64,000 bases of DNA. Origin: Eumeta japonica (taxonomy: Eukaryota > Arthropoda > Insecta > Lepidoptera > Psychidae). Under the pieces are notes generated by a model, which was not told where the DNA came from, ran no database searches, and was given only the letters and a program-made list of their open reading frames with translations. The stretch lies in the NCBI GenBank assembly GCA_005406025.1, contig BGZK01001280.1, positions 112,493-176,492 on the forward strand, read 5' to 3'. This document shows positions 60,101 to 64,000 of the stretch, one piece after another. A program made the translations under genes and the position numbers. Each line of letters opens with the position of its first letter. Position 1 is the first letter of the stretch.

Positions 60101-60705
60101 TTTTGTAAAAAAAAAATATAAAATGTATTGAATTTCTGTGTTAGATTCACTCATTTTGGTGGACAAAAAACAATAGTAAAATGGTGGGATACCATTTTTT
60201 TTTTTTTCTAAAATGTCTACTTAATGGTATCAAAAGTAACCAGATACAAACAGTACAACCAACTTTTTGTTTATAGAATATGAAAAAACTTTTTCATCAG
60301 CCTAATGTTTTACTAATAATTTATAAAAATACTCATAAAACAAACTCTCATAGGTTATTGGATCTTTTTTTGATTATTGTTATTCATATGTCCAATATAC
60401 TTAAGAACAACACATGACATATATATTAGATAACCTGCTAAAATGTGAAAAAACCAACTCTCTTATGTTTTGAATAAAACTTTTCAGATGAGGAAAATAA
60501 ACAAGGTCGGGTGCCCGTGGGAATTGTTGGTGGGATGCGAGTAGAGATGCCAATAGTGACAGATGGAAAAATAACTGGTTTCAATGCAGTGTGGAAGCCA
60601 TTTAGACCATTTCCTGTAGACATGGCAGGATTTGCGATTAATTCCACTTTGTTTGTTGAGCATGCGGAAGCAAAATTTTCCAGGAACGTCCAATCCGGAT
60701 TTCAG
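56943..60705 (+). CDS. GlcAT-I: beta-1,3-glucuronosyltransferase (GT43), GlcAT-I/B3GAT3-like, 3' end outside window
   Basis: Four exons encode a type II Golgi enzyme that would add glucuronic acid from UDP-GlcA to the Gal-Gal-Xyl linker of proteoglycans. The visible protein has a short cytoplasmic tail, a signal anchor at about residues 11-26, a short stem, the TPTYAR nucleotide-binding start (about 50-54), WIVVED (77-82), GVEQRN (118-123) and the metal-binding DDDNTYS motif (147-153). Exon 4 gives PVGIVGG and the [12 protein letters not shown] segment. About 231 residues are visible against a little over 300 in the family. The remaining C-terminus, which in this family holds the catalytic Glu and the substrate His/Arg, is not found before 64000. 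The very short stem favours GlcAT-I over GlcAT-P/S, but this is inference. The frame is broken or shifted at the start of exon 4 (see findings). Recognition of the family is firm. Confidence 0.88.
57390..57543 (+). CDS. GlcAT-I: GT43 gene exon 2
   Basis: The acceptor AG is at 57388-57389 and the first base completes the Arg codon of exon 1 (..DLT-R-LSQ..). The exon encodes [18 protein letters not shown] and [14 protein letters not shown], which match the GT43 core in order, plus an NLT sequon at about residue 98. It ends in phase 0 before a consensus donor GTAAGT at 57544. Confidence 0.85.
59342..59473 (+). CDS. GlcAT-I: GT43 gene exon 3 (DDD motif)
   Basis: The acceptor AG is at 59340-59341 and the exon is in phase 0 at both ends (44 codons). 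It encodes [16 protein letters not shown] and then [18 protein letters not shown]. The DDD triplet is the Mn2+/UDP-binding element of the family. The donor GTTATT at 59474 is weak but is the only GT at the place where family alignment predicts the exon end. The 1.8-kb intron before it holds nothing I can identify. Confidence 0.85.
59474..60487 (+). other. intron 3 of the GT43 gene, carrying a mariner relic
   Basis: This is the interval between the mapped donor and acceptor. About half of it is an antisense mariner fragment (59690-60190); the rest is AT-rich with homopolymer runs. Confidence 0.75.
59690..60190 (-). mobile_element. mariner relic (N-terminal half of transposase)
   Basis: The minus strand reads, with interruptions, a mariner transposase N-terminus: [20 protein letters not shown], then VDAILEKV, then [16 protein letters not shown] and AGDEK. 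The last holds the first catalytic Asp position. Stops and frameshifts are present and the catalytic C-terminal half is absent. It sits in intron 3, antisense to the gene. It resembles the relic at 63000-63400 closely enough to be the same subfamily (cecropia-like by motif, which is inference). Confidence 0.8.
60488..60705 (+). CDS. GlcAT-I: GT43 gene exon 4, frame break or alternative acceptor near its start
   Basis: After the acceptor at 60486-60487 the phase-0 reading begins MRKINKVG, as expected after FEE in this family. The conserved continuation [34 protein letters not shown] is in another frame (GTG at 60511). The exon is 218 nt and should be a multiple of 3, so one base (or four) is missing. 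Alternatively an AG at 60491-60492 would start a 213-nt in-frame exon that loses MRKIN and the conserved Trp. The donor is GTACTT at 60706, in phase 0. Confidence 0.8.
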
Positions 60706-61824
60706 GTACTTTTTTTACAATTTATTATTTATTGGTGGCTTTTATTGTTCTGTACTTAATAAAAATCTGTTTTTATTTTAAATATTATAATGATAATGTA
60801 ATGTATCAAAAAATACAATCTGACAAAGTTTTCTTCTCATAAAAGCACACCTTGTGTGACTGTGTATACTTGATTCATTTTCATGTGTAACAAATAACTG
60901 AAGCTTTCAATATTAATAAAGATATGATTGTTTTTAATTGTAAATTGGATGGCAAAGGCACATTGGACTTGATATGATATAGTGCCACATCCAAAAAAAA
61001 GTTAATCCTCCATAGAAACAATGGCACAACTTAAAAAAACATGTTTTATAGATAAGCATATATTTGGGGTCTGAACTTGGTACTTTATTAATCCATAACA
61101 CTGATTCATCTCGAATTGCTATTTTTATTTAATATAACCTTGGTGTAAGGTGAAAATATGGCTTAACTGAATATCAAAATATATCTAAGTTATTTATTAA
61201 AACAAGGACCTATCCTTAAAATTACTGTTATAAGAAATAGATCATGCTCAACTGATTGTCTAATGGTATGAAAAACTGACACTAGTTGTGATGGTATTTA
61301 TCCAAATTAATATGATAAATTATTAATGTCACACTTTGTCAGTTATGCTATTACTGCTTGAATTGGTTTCTTACTTTTAATTAACTATCTAAAAAGAAAT
61401 ACAATATGAATATAAAAAATTATTAAAACTATCATGATCTTAAGTTTTTTCCGACTTTTTTAATAGATGATTATTTTAAACGGGTTATCGCCATTAATAA
61501 TTTCAAAATATATTTCTAATCTAGCTTGTCTTGCTAGATGATAGCATGTATATGATTAAAAATTATGACTTATTTCTTATAACTGAAACAATTATTACAA
61601 ACTAGTTTTCCTGCACCCACCTGATTTAGATTTCGTTTCCAATACAACATAATGTGAAAAAGTAGCAGTAAAATTGCCCCATTACTACTCCAGGGTATAA
61701 ACAATTATCAGAAGTGTCATCAAATTTTGTTAGTAGATTTTGTTTTGTGAACAACGCACAGACAGTTCAACAAAATTTAAAACCATAAAATATTCTATCA
61801 ATGTTCTATGTACAGATTTTTCTC

Positions 61825-61835
61825 TAATCTTTTAT

Positions 61836-61870
<35 letters not shown>

Positions 61871-61955
61871 ATGTGTGTATGTATATGTGTGTGTGTAATA
61901 TAGTAGTGCAAGTGCGTGTATGCGTGTGCGTGCGTGCGTGCATGCGTGTGTATAT
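61825..61955. repeat. (TA)n / (GT)n / (GTGC)n compound microsatellite
   Basis: A run of alternating TA is followed by GTGT and then GTGCGTGCGTGCATGC tracts. It lies inside the presumed intron 4 of the GT43 gene. Confidence 0.9.
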
Positions 61956-62725
61956 TTATAATAAGTAGAGAAAAAATCTGTACATTAAAGATATTTGAGA
62001 AAAACTACTCTGAGAGGTATTAGAAACATTGACAGAATACATGTTACATATATAAATAGTATTTTATTTGTCAATTAACTACAAAATAAGTAAAATAAAT
62101 ATGGTTTAATTTATAATTCTACATAGTGGATATTATTTTTTATGGGAATTCATTTCTTTAAGAGCATTTGGAATCCTTTTATTTTTCCTTTGACAATAGG
62201 GTATTAGATCAATGGTCTCACTTACTGGACCAACACTTTGGGTCAGCATAGAAATAATCTCTGTTGAACCTTTTCCAATGTACGAGTTTCATTACAATTA
62301 TTTATATTATCTATTGTTTAATAGTGAATTATTTCCTTGTACAATATCATAAAGTTGCATGTATATCACTGTTAAATAGCGCAGTAATTACTCAATGGTT
62401 TATTTGATATTGGTGTGTTATCATCCTATTTATCACTAGATTACATTATAATATTAGTTTTTCTTATCACAAATATTTATTGTGATAAATGTTTATTCTA
62501 ACTACTGAAGCTTATAAATGAACAAAATATAATTGAGTATTACTATTACTATGCTACAAATCATACAAATTTTGTGCTTGTTGATTTTATGCATACAATG
62601 TCTCATGTTCAGACTTTCTACTAAACTACTTAGAATTAGCATTGGACGACCCATTCATGAGCTTGTAATTTTACCTGTAAAATTTCATTTTTGAAAGTGA
62701 AGTTCCAAACTAAAAGCATATGCCA

Positions 62726-62726
<1 letters not shown>

Positions 62727-62756
<30 letters not shown>

Positions 62757-62765
62757 GTTTATCTC
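62727..62765. repeat. (CT)n microsatellite with TATC tail
   Basis: About eleven CT units are followed by ATCTATCTGTTTATCT. Simple repeat in presumed intron 4. Confidence 0.9.
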
Positions 62766-62999
62766 TAATAATACTAGTGAATAAACCAAATTTACACTTT
62801 TTCTGAGTTTAAAACAAATGGATATGACACTACTGTTTACAAATCTGAAGAATTGAATCTATCGTATAATAATATATTTACTCATGCTTCTAAAATTCAT
62901 AGGTATGCCCATTTGAGTTTCATTAATATTCATTCGAGAGGATACAAAAGAACGTCAATATCAGAAGAATATCAAATGTCAAAAAGAATGTCAGTGTCA

Positions 63000-63400
63000 A
63001 GAGAATGAACAATATCCAATCAAAAACGATTCTTTCTTTATATTTCAATAGAGAAATGCAAATGAGTACCAGATTCATTAGATTTCTTTCAGTGAGTTTT
63101 TTTTTTTGTGTATCCAGTTCTTTTCAAACAGGTCAAAACTATTTTGTGGTTAATCCCCAACTTTTCAGCTATGTCGTAATAACTAATATGCAGATCTCGC
63201 TCTACTTTTTCCAAAATGGCATCGACTTTATCTCGTAACAGGTCAACCAGAGCAAGGTTCATCTTTTACATCAAAATTACTGTACTGAAAATGCTTGAAC
63301 CAATTTGGTGCTACTCTTACCAACATTGTAGTTGGTTCTTAAACGTCATAAAATATGTGTGTAAATTGTATTAAGGAAATATTAACAGGGCGAATCCAAT
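63000..63400 (-). mobile_element. mariner relic, same subfamily as 59690-60190
   Basis: The minus strand reads [20 protein letters not shown] followed by DIAEKLGINHK. This is the helix-turn-helix region of a mariner transposase, with stops nearby. It shares long stretches with the copy in intron 3, including the ATTTCTTTCAGTGAGTT segment. If the host gene continues past the window, this copy lies in its intron 4, again antisense. Confidence 0.75.
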
Positions 63401-64000
63401 TCATAATGCCGGTTTGTGTTGTACAAATTCAAATCATTAGATTTATCAAAAAGAAAATTTGATTGCACTATCTTTATTTTATTTATATAGTAATGCTACT
63501 TCTGAATTATTGTCATCTTCATAAAGTCTGGTCCTATGATGTAATATGGTAGTTTTTATTCAAATCTATGTTTTTTAATGTGCATTTATTATAATTTACC
63601 ATTTTAAAATATGTTTGTCATTTGATTGAAATTACTATTTAATTATGTTCATTATCTCGTTTTCCTACAAATGTTATATTTAAAAAAGAATGTTATCACA
63701 ATTTCCTGCTCGGATAACTAATGGCTAATTAAGACCAGAAGTTTTTATAGATAATTGTTGAAGGTCATTGAATTTTTCTCAATTTGGTTGTTGAAGACTT
63801 TGTGACAAAAATCAAGACACTTTCAAATTAGATTTGGATCCCACTTTATATTTTATAAAGTCATTTTATTAATCATCGTTAGGGAGGAAAATATATTACA
63901 GTGATTAAATTCTTTATCATCATTTATTTATCATATTTTGATTGTATTTATATGGTAATAATTAAATACCATAGTGCACTGTCCTTCGTACTACATACCT

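Larger units (their letters stand above)
60706..64000 (+). other. presumed intron 4 of the GT43 gene, open at the right edge
   Basis: I scanned for the family's C-terminal motif (a WHTRTE-type ending) and for a further exon after SGFQ and saw none. The stretch holds two microsatellites and one mariner relic. The remaining sequence is AT-rich and unassigned. Confidence 0.5.

Noticed and set aside
60493..60705. Treating the 60493 start as the definite exon 4 boundary
   Set aside because: It restores the frame but loses the conserved MR and Trp positions that the canonical acceptor nearly preserves, so the boundary is left open.
1..64000. Search for CRISPR arrays, operons, riboswitches or prokaryotic signals
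   Set aside because: The window is clearly eukaryotic. Repeats are dispersed transposon copies or microsatellites, with no regular repeat-spacer structure.

Overview
This is a 64 kb piece of AT-rich insect nuclear DNA, most probably from a moth or butterfly. The evidence is spliced coding exons with GT-AG introns, no prokaryotic-style gene packing, many decayed metazoan transposons (mariner, piggyBac, Harbinger, Penelope, RTE and Jockey/CR1-like LINEs, Gypsy), and repeat families that I recognise as typical of Lepidoptera. One of these ends in GCGCGAGTCCGACTCGCACT, and another carries the 'GTTGCCAGCCTTTT' type core. The species cannot be named from the sequence alone.

Only one host gene is supported with confidence. 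It is a beta-1,3-glucuronosyltransferase of family GT43 (GlcAT-I/B3GAT3-like) on the + strand from 56943, with four exons (56943-57133, 57390-57543, 59342-59473, about 60488-60705). The C-terminal exon(s), which should carry the catalytic glutamate, lie beyond the right edge. Exon 4 shows a reading-frame break inside a conserved motif, or else uses a shifted acceptor. Introns 3 and 4 each carry an antisense mariner relic of the same subfamily.

Layout from left to right: a fold-back repeat (0.9 kb); a nearly complete mariner with TIRs and a TA duplication (1.3-2.6 kb); a perfect 52-bp inverted repeat (2.8-3.0 kb); a minus-strand LINE cluster (6.3-10.6 kb) made of an RTE relic split by a Penelope fragment and joined to a Jockey/CR1-like element; a tRNA-like SINE (11.7 kb); largely featureless AT-rich DNA to 16 kb; a Harbinger trace (16.4 kb); lepidopteran repeats including a three-unit tandem array (20.2-26.3 kb); a LINE holding a nested, internally inverted Gypsy fragment (26.3-29.5 kb); a mariner and LINE tails (29.5-31.1 kb); a GC-rich, CpG-rich island that may be a promoter or first exon (36.9-37.7 kb); LINE and piggyBac relics (40.7-43.7 kb); microsatellites and hairpins (43.9-46.2 kb); another mariner (46.6-47.1 kb); copies of a 0.7-kb repeat (47.7 and 51.7 kb); a deleted LINE copy (53.3-54.2 kb); then the GT43 gene.

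I found no new multi-gene system. The most interesting signals are the exon-4 frame problem, the inverted Gypsy insert with a visible empty-site comparator, the isolated CpG island, and several perfect inverted repeats.
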